DNA of 34,658 bases. It comes from Dehalococcoidia bacterium. Its GTDB lineage: Bacteria > Chloroflexota > Dehalococcoidia > Dehalococcoidales > W111. Shown in pieces: positions 1 through 9,176 of the stretch (position 1 is the stretch's first letter; each line of letters opens with the position of its first letter). Both the position numbers and the translations under genes were made by a program. Where the stretch lies: assembly GCA_011191985.1 (NCBI GenBank), contig DUEU01000056.1:1-34658 (forward strand). The letters run 5' to 3'. The notes under the pieces were generated by a model. It did not search any database, had not been told where the DNA came from, and saw nothing but the letters and a program-made list of their open reading frames with translations.

Positions 1-918
1 CCCGCCATGGTAGCCATTACCCCGGCCATGCCTGAGGGGAATTACCTGAACACCGTGGTCAGCGAATTCCCGCAGCGCGTTTTCGATGTCGGCATTTGTG
101 AGCAGCATGCCGTTACCTTTGCCGCCGGACTGGCTACCCAGGGGTTTATACCGGTGGTGGCGATATATTCTACGTTTCTACAGCGCGCCTTTGACCAGAT
201 TATCCACGACGTCTGCCTCCAGGAGCTGCCGGTTATTTTCGCCATCGACCGCGGTGGTATCGTCGGCGATGATGGCAAGACCCATCAGGGCTCGTTTGAT
301 ATCTCCTATCTGACGGTCGTCCCTAACCTGATCGTCGCCGCCCCCAAGGACGAAAATGAGCTTCAGCACCTGCTTTATACCGCCGTCAGGGCACAGAAGC
401 CCATGGCTATCAGGTACCCCCGCGGTCCGGGGCTGGGTGTGGACATGGACACCGAGCTACACGAGTTGCCCATCGGTAAGGCGGAAACACTCAGGCACGG
501 CGATGATGTCGCTATACTGGCTATCGGCGTTACCGTGGCCCCGGCCCTTGCGGCCGCGGAGAGACTGGCAAGAGATGGCCTTGAGGCAACCGTGGTTAAT
601 GCCCGCTTCGCCAAGCCGCTGGACTCCGGCCTGATACTGGACTTAGTCCGCCGCACTAGGCGCCTGGTTACCGTCGAGGAGAACAGCCTTCACGGCGGTT
701 TCGGCAGCAACGTGGCCAAGCTTATCCAGGAATCGGGAATATATGACGTGACCATAAAGAGCATCGGTATCCCTGATGAATTTGTTGAGCAGGGCAGTCA
801 GGCGACTCTTCGGGCCAAATACGGTCTGGATGCCAGCGGTATAGCCCAGAGCGTTCTCGCCCTGTTCCGTAGCTCCGCTTCTTCGTTAACCGCCAGGACC
901 ACTGCCTTGCCCGAGTAG
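1..918 (+). CDS. dxs: 1-deoxy-D-xylulose-5-phosphate synthase, C-terminal part (5' end outside window)
   Basis: Thiamine-diphosphate enzyme that condenses pyruvate and glyceraldehyde-3-phosphate, the first step of the MEP isoprenoid pathway. The reading frame is open from base 1, so the N-terminal half lies outside the window. What remains is the pyrimidine-binding domain, with the ICEQHAVT motif holding the catalytic Glu, a [15 protein letters not shown] stretch and an RYPRG motif typical of DXS, followed by the C-terminal transketolase domain (about the last 120 residues: [24 protein letters not shown]). The first 300-odd bases encode the usual IVAIT-AMPEG-like entry into this domain. The TAG stop is at 916-918; pgk follows after 51 bases, and all genes to hflX are co-oriented. 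Family membership is clear; only the truncation limits the call. Confidence 0.95.
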   Translation, partial: PAMVAITPAMPEGNYLNTVVSEFPQRVFDVGICEQHAVTFAAGLATQGFIPVVAIYSTFLQRAFDQIIHDVCLQELPVIFAIDRGGIVGDDGKTHQGSFDISYLTVVPNLIVAAPKDENELQHLLYTAVRAQKPMAIRYPRGPGLGVDMDTELHELPIGKAETLRHGDDVAILAIGVTVAPALAAAERLARDGLEATVVNARFAKPLDSGLILDLVRRTRRLVTVEENSLHGGFGSNVAKLIQESGIYDVTIKSIGIPDEFVEQGSQATLRAKYGLDASGIAQSVLALFRSSASSLTARTTALPE

Positions 919-969
919 CCCATATTGACCGAACCCCGGGGTGGGGAAGGTTAAAGGACGAGGGAGAAA

Positions 970-2166
970 ATGGATAAAATGACCGTCCGGGACATAGAAG
1001 TCACCGGGAAACGGGTGCTGGTCAGGGTTGACTTCAACGTCCCTCTGGATGAAGAAAGCGGGGCTATCGCCGATGATTCACGAATTCAGGCGACACTGCC
1101 CACCATCAAATATCTTCTGCGGCGGAAAGCCAAGGTCATCCTTGCTTCCCATCTGGGCCGCCCCAAGGGAAAGGTAGTAGACAAACTACGGATGACCGGT
1201 ATTGCCCAGCGCCTGTCACAAATCCTGGGCCAGCAGGTGGGTGTGGCCACGGACTGTATCGGGCCCGAAGTAGAGAAGTCAGTCGCCAGCCTTAAGGCTG
1301 GCGAGGCCTTACTCCTGGAGAATATACGTTTTCATCCCGAGGAGGAAGCGAATGACGCCTCTTTCGCGCAACAACTAGCCGGACTGGCCGACATATATGT
1401 CAACGACGCCTTCGGCGCCAGTCACCGAGCCCACGCCTCCGTAGTTGGTATTACCGAATATCTTCCCGCCGTAGCCGGCCTGCTGGTCGAGAAGGAAGTC
1501 TATATCATGGAAACCCTGCTCACCAATCCCGCCCACCCGCTTGCCAAGCTCGTTGGCGGGGCCAAGATAAGCGATAAGATTGACATGCTGGAAAACTTCC
1601 TGGACAAGGCGGATGTCATCCTTATCGGCGGCGGCATGGCCGCTACTTTCCTTAAAGCCCGGTCATACGAAGTCGGCCGGTCCATGGTGGATGACGCCAA
1701 GATGGATTTCGTCACCAAGCTGCTGGAGGCCGTCTCCCGAAACAGGGCCCGTTTGCTGCTTCCCGTGGATGTGATTATTGCCGAAGAACTCAACTCCGAA
1801 GCCGAATTCAAGACAGTGGCAGTTGAGGATATACCGCCCGGGTGGAAGATTGCCGACATCGGCCCTCAGACGGTAAAACTCTTTCAGGATGAACTGGCCA
1901 AGTGCCGGACAGTTTTCTGGAACGGGCCTATGGGGATATACGAGATACCCCGGTTTGCCGCTGGAACGGAGGCTATGGCCAGATGTTTAGCCGGTCTTAG
2001 GGCCACTACCATCGTCGGTGGCGGCTCCACTGCCGAGGCGGTAATTGAGATGGGACTGGCAGGTAAAATGACTTTTGTCTCCACCGGTGGCGGTGCTTCT
2101 CTTCAATTTTTAGGCGGCAATAAGCTACCCGGGATAGAGGCATTGAGTGATAAAACACCGCGATAA
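970..2166 (+). CDS. pgk: Phosphoglycerate kinase
   Basis: Transfers phosphate between 1,3-bisphosphoglycerate and ADP in glycolysis/gluconeogenesis (cytosol). At 398 aa it is normal bacterial length. Motifs in order: VRVDFNVPLD (N-domain), SHLGRPKG, ENIRFHPEE, VNDAFGASHRAHAS, GGAKISDKI, the GGGMA turn, FWNGPMGIYE and the C-terminal GGGSTAEAV and STGGGA nucleotide-binding loops. The ATG at 970 has a purine-rich GGACGAGGGAG leader 4-15 bases upstream. It is the first of three consecutive glycolytic genes (pgk, apgM, tpiA), 51 bases after dxs and 32 bases before apgM. Confidence 0.97.
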   Translation: MDKMTVRDIEVTGKRVLVRVDFNVPLDEESGAIADDSRIQATLPTIKYLLRRKAKVILASHLGRPKGKVVDKLRMTGIAQRLSQILGQQVGVATDCIGPEVEKSVASLKAGEALLLENIRFHPEEEANDASFAQQLAGLADIYVNDAFGASHRAHASVVGITEYLPAVAGLLVEKEVYIMETLLTNPAHPLAKLVGGAKISDKIDMLENFLDKADVILIGGGMAATFLKARSYEVGRSMVDDAKMDFVTKLLEAVSRNRARLLLPVDVIIAEELNSEAEFKTVAVEDIPPGWKIADIGPQTVKLFQDELAKCRTVFWNGPMGIYEIPRFAAGTEAMARCLAGLRATTIVGGGSTAEAVIEMGLAGKMTFVSTGGGASLQFLGGNKLPGIEALSDKTPR

Positions 2167-2198
2167 TACACCAGCAATACAAGAGATCAGTAACTCTT

Positions 2199-3410
2199 AT
2201 GGTAATGGATAATTTTAACCTGATGAAAGCAGTCTCCCGCCACTCGCCGAGCAAGATAGTGCTGGTAGTGCTTGACGGACTGGGCGGCTTGCCCGACCCG
2301 GCCACCGGCAAGACGGAACTGGAAACTGCCCGTACCCCCAACCTTGACAGGCTGGCCGCCTATGGTATCTGCGGACTTATCGACATCGTCGGCCCGGGGA
2401 TTACCCCCGGCAGCGCCCCCGGCCATCTGGCCCTGTTTGGCTACGACCCGGTAGGCTGTATTATCGGCCGGGGAATACTCGAGGCGGTAGGCATAGATTT
2501 TGACCTCAAGCCGGGGGATATTGCGGCGCGGGGTAACTTCTGCACCACAGACAAAGACGGCCTAGTCACCGACCGCCGGGCCGGCCGTATCTCCAACGAA
2601 CAGTGCGCCGAACTGTGCCGTCTGCTGGACGGTCAGGTAATAGACAACGTAAAGCTCTTGGTCTGTCCGGTACGGGAGCACCGCTTCGCCGTTGTTTTTC
2701 GGGGCGACAGTCTATCACCGGATGCCAGCGACTCCGACCCACAGCAGACGGGGGTAGCCCCAAAGGAGGTTACCGCCCTCAACTCCCAGGCCGATAATAT
2801 GGCGGCTACTGCCAATAAGTTCATCGCCATGGCAAAGGACATCCTGGCCGAACACCACCCGGCCAATATGGTGCTGCTACGCGGCTTTTCCCAGGCCCCC
2901 CAGCTTCCCACCATGGGTGAAGTCTATAAACTCAAACCGGCGGCCATTGCCAGCTATCCCATGTACCGCGGTTTAGCCAAGCTGGTCGGCATGGATGTCC
3001 TCAAAACCGGAGCCAGCATCGAGGAGGAGTTGGCCACTTTGAAGGCCAGCTACGCCAATCATGACTTTTTCTTTCTGCATATAAAAGGAACGGACAGCGC
3101 CGGTGAGGACGGCAACTTCCAGCGCAAGGTACTCACCATTGAGCAGGCCGACAGGGCGCTGCCACAAATACAAGGCCTTGAGCCCGATGTTATTGTTATC
3201 ACCGGCGACCATTCAACGCCGGCCCTGCTGAAAGGACACAGCTGGCACCCGGTCCCCGTCCTTCTGTACTCCAAATGGTGCCGCTCCGACCCGGTCCGCC
3301 AGTTCTCGGAGTCAGCCTGTATCTCTGGTGGACTGGGACACATTCCGGCCAAACAAATCATGCCCCTGGCCATGGCCAACGCCCTGAAGCTTACGAAATT
3401 CGGTGCTTAA
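2199..3410 (+). CDS. apgM: 2,3-bisphosphoglycerate-independent phosphoglycerate mutase, archaeal type
   Basis: Interconverts 3- and 2-phosphoglycerate without a bisphosphoglycerate cofactor; it belongs to the alkaline-phosphatase-like metalloenzyme superfamily. At 403 aa it fits the short archaeal (ApgM) branch rather than the ~510-aa bacterial GpmI. Visible signatures: VVLDGLGGLPDP near residue 25 (metal-binding Asp), PGSAPGHLALFGYDP (catalytic Ser region), GRGILEA, ARGNFCTTD, a LHIKGTDSAGEDG block and ITGDHSTPALLKGHSWHPVP (metal-binding Asp/His cluster). The start is uncertain by a few codons (ATG at 2199, 2205 or 2223) because no clear Shine-Dalgarno sequence precedes it. The archaeal form inside a bacterial operon is known in Dehalococcoidia and some other anaerobes (family knowledge, not verified here). 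Confidence 0.93.
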   Translation: MVMDNFNLMKAVSRHSPSKIVLVVLDGLGGLPDPATGKTELETARTPNLDRLAAYGICGLIDIVGPGITPGSAPGHLALFGYDPVGCIIGRGILEAVGIDFDLKPGDIAARGNFCTTDKDGLVTDRRAGRISNEQCAELCRLLDGQVIDNVKLLVCPVREHRFAVVFRGDSLSPDASDSDPQQTGVAPKEVTALNSQADNMAATANKFIAMAKDILAEHHPANMVLLRGFSQAPQLPTMGEVYKLKPAAIASYPMYRGLAKLVGMDVLKTGASIEEELATLKASYANHDFFFLHIKGTDSAGEDGNFQRKVLTIEQADRALPQIQGLEPDVIVITGDHSTPALLKGHSWHPVPVLLYSKWCRSDPVRQFSESACISGGLGHIPAKQIMPLAMANALKLTKFGA

Positions 3411-3476
3411 TATATATTGCTTGGGAGATCTTAAAAAGGCCGTTCCCTTTAACGCTCATCCGTCAGGGAGGTAATG

Positions 3477-4235
3477 ATGCGGGTACCGTTAATTGCCGGT
3501 AACTGGAAGATGAACACTACGGTAGACGAAGCCATAGAACTGGTCATTGAGCTGCGTCAGGGGCTTGACGAAATAGCCGACGTAGAGAAAGCTCTCTGCC
3601 CGCCGTTTGTTTCTTTAGCCACGGTAAGGGAACTGATAAAAGGGACCTCAATAAAGCTCGGCGCTCAGAATGTGTACTTTGAGCCCAAAGGGGCCTATAC
3701 CGGTGAGGTCTCGCCGCTGATGCTCGCCGGGCTGTGTGAGTATGTTATTATCGGGCACTCGGAGCGCCGACAGTACTTTAACGAAGACGGTGAGCTTATT
3801 AATAAGAAAATCAGGGCGGCAATGGCCGTGGGGCTGAAGCCAATCCTGTGCGTCGGGGAAAGGCTGGAGGAGAACGAGGCCGGAAAAACCGAGGCGGTGG
3901 TAAGCGGGCAACTGGAGTCAGCGCTGGCCGGTCTTGACCATCTTGGCGGCCCGGTGATTGCCTACGAGCCGGTATGGGCCATCGGTACCGGCCGGGCAGC
4001 TACCGGGGAGCAGGCCAACGGCACTATTGCTTTCATCCGCCGGACTGTGGCCCGGTTAGCCGGCGAACAAGCGGCGGCAGACAGCCGTATCCTGTATGGC
4101 GGCAGTGTCACTGCCGCCAACGCTACCGAGTTCATGCAGCAACCGGAGATAGACGGCGCCCTCGTCGGCGGTGCCAGTCTCAAGGCTGCTGAGTTTATTA
4201 GTATTGTCCGGCAAACTTCGGAAACCAGAAGATAA
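3477..4235 (+). CDS. tpiA: Triosephosphate isomerase
   Basis: Interconverts dihydroxyacetone phosphate and glyceraldehyde-3-phosphate. With the start used here the protein is 252 aa, the usual size. Catalytic residues are all present: Lys11 in AGNWKMN, His94 in IIGHSERR and Glu164 in AYEPVWAIGTG, followed by the phosphate-binding YGGSV and GALVGGASL loops. Two ATGs are adjacent (3474 and 3477). The GGGAGG at 3466-3471 is only 2 bases from the first but 5 from the second, so 3477 is preferred; the alternative adds one Met. The stop at 4233-4235 touches the miaA start directly. Confidence 0.96.
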   Translation: MRVPLIAGNWKMNTTVDEAIELVIELRQGLDEIADVEKALCPPFVSLATVRELIKGTSIKLGAQNVYFEPKGAYTGEVSPLMLAGLCEYVIIGHSERRQYFNEDGELINKKIRAAMAVGLKPILCVGERLEENEAGKTEAVVSGQLESALAGLDHLGGPVIAYEPVWAIGTGRAATGEQANGTIAFIRRTVARLAGEQAAADSRILYGGSVTAANATEFMQQPEIDGALVGGASLKAAEFISIVRQTSETRR

Positions 4236-5198
4236 ATGGACAGTCTGGTAGCTATCGTCGGCCCCACCGGCACCGGAAAAAGCCGGCTGGCCCTAGAACT
4301 GGCCCGGTTCTTTAACGCTGAGATAGTCAGTGCCGATAGTCGGCAGATATACCGTTATCTGGATATTGGCACTGCCAAACCTACCCCTCAGGAACTGTCC
4401 CTCATCCCACACCACCTAGTCAACATCGCCTATCCCGACGACGATTTTGACCTAGCCCGGTACCAGCGTCTGGCCCGGACCGCCATTAACGACATCCAGG
4501 AGCGCAACCGGCTGCCGCTGCTGGTGGGCGGCAGCGGGCTTTACGTGTGGGCGTTACTGGAAGGCTGGGAAGTACCTTCCGTCCCCCCTGACCACGAGTT
4601 CAGAGACAGCCTGGCCAAGAAAGCCGCTGAGGTCGGTGAGTATGAGCTATACCGCGAGCTTGAGCAGATAGACCCGGCAGCGGCACAGCGCATCGACCCG
4701 CGCAATCTGCGCCGCACCATCAGGGCCTTAGAGGTAAACCGGACGGGAACCCTTTTCTCACGACTCCAGCAGAAAAAGGCACCTCCTTTCCGCAGCCTCG
4801 TCATTGGACTGACCATGGACAGGCAGGAGCTATACCGCCGGCTTGACGCTCGGATTGATGATATGATAGCGCAGGGCTGGGTGGAGGAGACAGAAAAACT
4901 GCTGGACATGGACTATGACCTGAACCGGCCGGCCCTGTCCGGTATTGGCTACCAGCAGATAGCCCGGTTTCTCAAGGGCGAGCTGACCTTGGCGGCCGCC
5001 ATACAGCAGATAAAGTTTCAAACCCACCGCTTTGTCCGGCACCAGTACAACTGGTTCCGGTTGACGGACACAAGGATAAAATGGTTTGATATGCAGAGAA
5101 AGATAGGGCCGGAAGTAACCGGTCTGGTGGCCGATTTCATCGACGGTGCTAAGCATGGAGAGAGAAATTTGAAAGAGGGCGAGGGCAAAGAGACGTGA
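4236..5198 (+). CDS. miaA: tRNA dimethylallyltransferase
   Basis: Adds the isopentenyl group to A37 of UNN-decoding tRNAs, using the isoprenoid product that the dxs pathway makes. At 320 aa it is normal length. The N-terminal P-loop GPTGTGKS occupies residues 9-16, followed by the SADSRQIYRYLDIGTAKPT substrate block, HHLVNIAYPDDDF, GGSGLYVWALLEG and the C-terminal QIKFQTHRFVRHQYNWF helix. The ATG begins on the base after the tpiA stop. The last 4 bases (GTGA) overlap the GTG start of dapF, so translational coupling is likely. Confidence 0.95.
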   Translation: MDSLVAIVGPTGTGKSRLALELARFFNAEIVSADSRQIYRYLDIGTAKPTPQELSLIPHHLVNIAYPDDDFDLARYQRLARTAINDIQERNRLPLLVGGSGLYVWALLEGWEVPSVPPDHEFRDSLAKKAAEVGEYELYRELEQIDPAAAQRIDPRNLRRTIRALEVNRTGTLFSRLQQKKAPPFRSLVIGLTMDRQELYRRLDARIDDMIAQGWVEETEKLLDMDYDLNRPALSGIGYQQIARFLKGELTLAAAIQQIKFQTHRFVRHQYNWFRLTDTRIKWFDMQRKIGPEVTGLVADFIDGAKHGERNLKEGEGKET

Positions 5199-6058
5199 AC
5201 TTCACCAAGTTGCAGGGCGCCGGGAATGATTTTATACTGGTCGATGCCCGCAACCAGGAGAGGGACTGGCCAAAACTAGCCGCAGCCATGTGTGACCGGC
5301 ACTACGGCATTGGCGGGGATGGCCTGCTGCTGCTGCTGCCCTCGGCTAAAGCCGACTTCTGTATGCGGGTGTACAACGCCGACGGCTCTGAGGCCGAGGC
5401 CTGCGGTAACGGCCTGCGCTGCTTTGTCCGCTATCTGCTGGAAAACGGTCTGACAGCCGACGGTGCCGACCATATATTGATAGAGACCAGGGCCGGGATA
5501 AGTGAAGTGAGGCTGCAACAGACGGCCAATCAGTTGCCAGCGATACAGGTCTCTCTGGGGTTGCCAGTATTCAAGGCAAGTGAAATCCCGGTAACCATAG
5601 ATGTGGCACCGAATATAGTTGACATAAAACCAATACTGGACTATCCGGTAGTTATAGATGGCGACACACTGCCCATGAGCTTTGTCTCCCTAGGTAACCC
5701 CCATGCCGTGTACTTTGTGGCACATCCGGTAGCTGACTTCCCGCTATCGCAAACAGGGCCGAAGGTCGAGCGGCACCGGATGTTTCCCAACCGGGTCAAC
5801 TTCGAGGTCGCCCGGGTGATAGACCGCCAGCGAATAGAGGCCCGGGTATGGGAGCGCGGGGTAGGGGAGACCCTGGCCTGTGGCACCGGGGCCGCGGCTA
5901 TCGCCGTCATTGCCCGGCTTCACGGACTTATTGACCGTAGCGCCGACATAAAACTACCCGGCGGCACGTTGAACGTGGAGTGGGACGGGGCGGGGGAGGT
6001 CTTGCTCAGCGGCCCCGCCGAAACAGTATTTACCGGAGAATGGCCGACAGAGGTGTGA
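5195..6058 (+). CDS. dapF: Diaminopimelate epimerase
   Basis: Cofactor-free epimerase converting LL- to meso-diaminopimelate for lysine (and, if present, peptidoglycan). It is 287 aa with a GTG start overlapping miaA by 4 bases. The two-base catalytic cysteines are Cys70 in EACGNGLRC and Cys229 in LACGTGAAA; the N-terminus shows KLQGAGNDF and the middle SLGNPHAV. It is followed after 3 bases by dapL, its metabolic predecessor, which supports the assignment of both. Confidence 0.95.
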   Translation: MNFTKLQGAGNDFILVDARNQERDWPKLAAAMCDRHYGIGGDGLLLLLPSAKADFCMRVYNADGSEAEACGNGLRCFVRYLLENGLTADGADHILIETRAGISEVRLQQTANQLPAIQVSLGLPVFKASEIPVTIDVAPNIVDIKPILDYPVVIDGDTLPMSFVSLGNPHAVYFVAHPVADFPLSQTGPKVERHRMFPNRVNFEVARVIDRQRIEARVWERGVGETLACGTGAAAIAVIARLHGLIDRSADIKLPGGTLNVEWDGAGEVLLSGPAETVFTGEWPTEV

Positions 6059-6061
6059 CAT

Positions 6062-7252
6062 ATGCGACTATCGCGACGCGTTGAAAAGCTACCCCCTTAT
6101 CTTTTCGTTGAGATAAGTAAGAAGATTGCCGAGAAGAAGGCTAGAGGGGAGGAGGTAATCAGTTTTGGCATAGGGGACCCCGATATACCCACCCCCGCCC
6201 ATGTTATCGAGCGACTGTGCCAGGCGGCCCAGGACCCGGCCAATCACCGCTACCCCGAGAGCGAGGGCCTACCCGAACTGCGCCGGGCGATGGCCGGCTG
6301 GTACCAGCGCCGCTTCGGTGTATCCCTTGACCCGGACAGCGAGGTACTGCCTCTCATTGGCTCGAAGGAAGGCGTGGCCCACATTGCCCTGTGTCTCATC
6401 GACCCGGGAGATACTGCCCTGGTGCCTGACCCGGCTTATCCGGTATACTCGGTATGCGCTATGCTGGCCGGCGGCCGGCTCTATCATATGCCGCTCATTG
6501 AGAAGAACAAATTCCTGCCCAACCTGGGGACAATACCACAACACATCGCTAAAAAGGCCAAACTCCTGTGGCTTAATTATCCCAATAATCCCACCGCGGC
6601 GGTCGCCGACCTCGCTTTCTTTAAGCAGGTGGTCGAATTCGCCCGGCAGCACGAAATCGTTGTCTGCCATGACGGGCCATACTCAGAGGTTGCCTACGAT
6701 GGCTACCGACCGCCCAGCTTCATGGAGACCGAAGGCGCCCGGGAGGTCGGTATCGAGTTCCATTCTCTCTCCAAGAGCTACAACATGACCGGCTGGCGCA
6801 TCGGAATGGCGGTGGGCAACGCTGAGGTAATCGATGCCCTGCGCCGGCTAAAATCAAACATGGACTCGGGTATACCTCAGGCAATCCAGTACGCAGCCAT
6901 TGAGGCGCTTAATGGCCCCGACGACTGCGTAGAGGAACATAACCGGATCTACCAGCGGCGCCGCGACCTGATTATTGATGTCCTGCAAAGCATCGGCGTC
7001 GAAGCCCAGCCGCCAAAGGCATCGCTTTACATCTGGGCCAGAGTGCCGGAAGGCTATACATCCGTTAACTTCGCCACCGAGCTGCTGGAAACAGTCGGCG
7101 TCGTGGTCACTCCGGGTACCGGCTACGGCCGGAACGGCGAAGGTTACATAAGGCTATCGCTGACTATACCGGACGCAGCACTGGTAAAGGGCCTTTCCCG
7201 ACTGGCCGACTGGCGTAAGGGAAAAAGAGGGTCCAACATCAAAATAACTTGA
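6062..7252 (+). CDS. dapL: LL-diaminopimelate aminotransferase
   Basis: PLP-dependent fold-type I enzyme that makes LL-diaminopimelate from tetrahydrodipicolinate in one step, bypassing DapD/C/E. At 396 aa it has [11 protein letters not shown] near residue 35, GSKEGVAH at 100, NYPNNPT at 172-178, Asp204 (pyridine N contact), the Schiff-base Lys238 in [14 protein letters not shown] and Arg247 in the same block. The immediately adjacent dapF favours DapL over a general aspartate aminotransferase. The ATG at 6062 is 3 bases past the dapF stop, with GAGG upstream. DapL is known from Chloroflexi, chlamydiae, plants and some clostridia. Confidence 0.9.
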   Translation: MRLSRRVEKLPPYLFVEISKKIAEKKARGEEVISFGIGDPDIPTPAHVIERLCQAAQDPANHRYPESEGLPELRRAMAGWYQRRFGVSLDPDSEVLPLIGSKEGVAHIALCLIDPGDTALVPDPAYPVYSVCAMLAGGRLYHMPLIEKNKFLPNLGTIPQHIAKKAKLLWLNYPNNPTAAVADLAFFKQVVEFARQHEIVVCHDGPYSEVAYDGYRPPSFMETEGAREVGIEFHSLSKSYNMTGWRIGMAVGNAEVIDALRRLKSNMDSGIPQAIQYAAIEALNGPDDCVEEHNRIYQRRRDLIIDVLQSIGVEAQPPKASLYIWARVPEGYTSVNFATELLETVGVVVTPGTGYGRNGEGYIRLSLTIPDAALVKGLSRLADWRKGKRGSNIKIT

Positions 7253-7260
7253 CATAAATT

Positions 7261-8436
7261 ATGAAGCGATCCACTCAGCAGACCATTGTCGTTACCCAAG
7301 CACCGGAGCGGGCGATTCTGGTAGCCGTTGCCAGAAAAGACAACCGGGATGGCTGGGATGTTGAGGTCACCTTGGACGAGCTGGCCCAGCTAGCTCACAC
7401 CGCCGGGGCTAAGGTAGTGGGCAAGATTGTTCAGCGATTACCGGTGGCTTCTAAAACTCACTACATCGGCACCGGCAAGCTAAGCGAACTGAACACGCTA
7501 AAAAGCAGTGCCGATTTCAACGTGGCCATCTTTGATGACGAGCTTTCACCCCTCCAGCAGCGCAATTTGGAAGAAACGCTGCAGATAAAGATAATTGATC
7601 GGGCTGCCTTAATACTGGATATTTTCGCCCGGCGTGCCCGTACCCATGAAGGCCAGCTACAGGTAGAGCTGGCCCAGCACCAGTACCTCCTGCCGCGCCT
7701 GGCCGGACAGTGGAGCCATCTGGAAAGACTCGGCGGTGGCATCGGCACCCGGGGGCCGGGCGAGGCACAAATCGAGACGGACCGGCGGCTTATCCGCCAG
7801 AAAATCAACCGCCTGAAGTCGCAACTCGAGCAGGTACGGAAACACCGCAACCTCTACCGCCAGCAGCGCCGTAAAAGCGGTATCCCCATAATCGCCCTGG
7901 TCGGCTATACCAACGCTGGTAAAAGCACCCTCCTCAACTCACTGACCCGGGCCAGTGTGGTCGTCGTCGACAAGCTATTTGCCACCCTTGACCCCACCAC
8001 CCGACGCCTGTCCCTCCCCGGTAACCGTCCCGCCCTGGTTACGGATACTGTCGGCTTCATCCGCAAGTTGCCGCCCACCCTGGTCACCGCCTTCCGGGCA
8101 ACCCTGGAAGAACTGGCCGAAGCCAGCATCCTGGTTCATGTGGTTGACTTAACCGCCCCCCACGCCGCGGAGCAGTGCCAGACGGTGGAGAGCATCCTGG
8201 CCGACCTGGAAATCGCCGATAAGCCCCGGATTACGGCGCTCAACAAGATAGACCAGTTGCTGCCGGCCGGCCGGATCTGGGACGAGACGTCCGCCATAGA
8301 TTATCTCTGGCAACAGAGCCCGCCCGCCGATGAAAATACGGTGCTGATCTCCGCGGAAAAGCGGTGGGGCTTTGCCAAACTGCTGGAGACCGCCGGCCGA
8401 ATTTTGGCCGAAAACGGGGAAAGCCCGGCCAGTTAA
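7261..8436 (+). CDS. hflX: GTPase HflX (ribosome-splitting factor)
   Basis: GTPase of the Obg-HflX group that binds the 50S subunit and splits stalled ribosomes. It is 391 aa. The N-terminal HflX domain has HYIGTGKL near residue 68 and FDDELSPLQQRNLE. A glycine-rich GGGIGTRGPGE linker and a helical RRLIRQKINRLKSQL segment follow. The G domain has Walker A GYTNAGKS (215-222), switch II DTVGF (262-266) and NKID (328-331). The ATG is 8 bases after dapL. It is the last gene of the co-directional run; no convincing rho-independent terminator is seen directly behind it. Confidence 0.94.
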   Translation: MKRSTQQTIVVTQAPERAILVAVARKDNRDGWDVEVTLDELAQLAHTAGAKVVGKIVQRLPVASKTHYIGTGKLSELNTLKSSADFNVAIFDDELSPLQQRNLEETLQIKIIDRAALILDIFARRARTHEGQLQVELAQHQYLLPRLAGQWSHLERLGGGIGTRGPGEAQIETDRRLIRQKINRLKSQLEQVRKHRNLYRQQRRKSGIPIIALVGYTNAGKSTLLNSLTRASVVVVDKLFATLDPTTRRLSLPGNRPALVTDTVGFIRKLPPTLVTAFRATLEELAEASILVHVVDLTAPHAAEQCQTVESILADLEIADKPRITALNKIDQLLPAGRIWDETSAIDYLWQQSPPADENTVLISAEKRWGFAKLLETAGRILAENGESPAS

Positions 8437-8653
8437 CATAACCCCCCAAAAATTATTTTTTATACCATCCGCCGGGGCCGGCATCTTCACCAGTTTTGAC
8501 CCGGTTTACCGCCTCTAAAAACAGGCCCTGAGAGCCGAAATAAGGCCCCTTAAATATATCGTGAATGGTTTTACCCATATACAGGCATAATAACGTCACT
8601 TTTCTTTCCGTTTCCTGACCTTAACTAACAGCAAGTTTTATTAATTAAGGAAA

Positions 8654-8732
8654 CCTACCCCCTTTATCCCCCTCCCTTAACAAGGGAGGGGGAGGATGAG
8701 GTAGGGGGGCTAACGCCCCCCTTAACCCCCCT
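8654..8732. repeat. Hairpin-rich intergenic repeat (MITE- or REP-like)
   Basis: The sequence shows two adjacent perfect inverted repeats. The first has an 11-bp stem (8668-8678 with 8682-8692, loop AAC) nested inside an outer CCTACC/GGTAGG pair (8654-8659 with 8700-8705 approximately). The second has a 7-bp GGGGGGC/GCCCCCC stem (8704-8710 with 8715-8721, loop TAAC). The outer arm of the first and the inner arm of the second share the G-run, so alternative foldings compete. The C/G-run composition differs from the genes on both sides. I see no second copy in the window, so 'repeat' refers to its internal symmetry. It could also act as a boundary or terminator after hflX, although a T-tract is lacking. 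Confidence 0.6.
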
Positions 8733-8828
8733 TGACATAACTTACATGTATCTTATTAAAGTATCAAAGGCAAGACCGAACTGGGCGGGCCGGGTGGGAA
8801 GTAATTGACATAAAATATCACGTTATTG

Positions 8829-8837
8829 TGGTATAAT
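8829..8837 (+). promoter_or_regulatory. Extended -10 promoter for the orphan gene at 8871
   Basis: TGG followed by a consensus TATAAT (8832-8837). A consensus TTGACA lies at 8805-8810, but the spacer of 21 bases is too long, so this probably works as an extended -10 promoter. The TTG at 8826 lies upstream of the -10, which rules it out as the start of the next gene. Confidence 0.6.
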
Positions 8838-8870
8838 AGTTACGCGAAGGGAAATTTTGGGGGATTCAAG

Positions 8871-9176
8871 ATGAAAAAAGGCCAAGATATTGTAGCTAAA
8901 ATATTAATAAAGGTTTATACGGTCTCTGGGTTGACGATAACCCATGAATATGAACCACCCCCAAAGAATAAGCTAAAAGAGTTTATTAAAGAAATGGTCT
9001 ACAGGTCTAACTTATTATGCAGGGAGGAAAAAGGGCTTATGTATTTCGATAACCCTCATATTACTTATAATCCTGATAATGTAGTTGGTATTGAGATTTG
9101 CTCAGTAGGAGTGAGCGAGTTGAAGAGCGCTATTGAAAAAGCACAAAGGAAAGCAGGGTTAATTCGTAAGGAATAA
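8871..9176 (+). CDS. Small AT-rich protein of unknown function
   Basis: This gene is not recognised. It encodes 101 aa, soluble, lysine-rich, without a signal peptide or membrane segment. A predicted beta-strand-like start (residues 8-27) is followed by KNKLKEFIKEMVYRS, a likely helix, and a C-terminal helix ELKSAIEKAQRKAGLI. The frame stays open upstream to a TTG at 8826, but that codon lies within the promoter. The ATG at 8871 has GGGGGA six bases upstream and is used here. Codon use is clearly more A/T-rich than in the flanking operons, which together with the neighbouring hairpin repeat suggests acquisition by transfer. It stands alone, convergent with the flavoprotein gene. Confidence 0.7.
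   Translation: MKKGQDIVAKILIKVYTVSGLTITHEYEPPPKNKLKEFIKEMVYRSNLLCREEKGLMYFDNPHITYNPDNVVGIEICSVGVSELKSAIEKAQRKAGLIRKE

Noticed and set aside
8826-8870. N-terminal extension of the orphan gene from a TTG
   Set aside because: The codon lies in the promoter upstream of the -10, so it would not be transcribed; the ATG at 8871 has a ribosome binding site.
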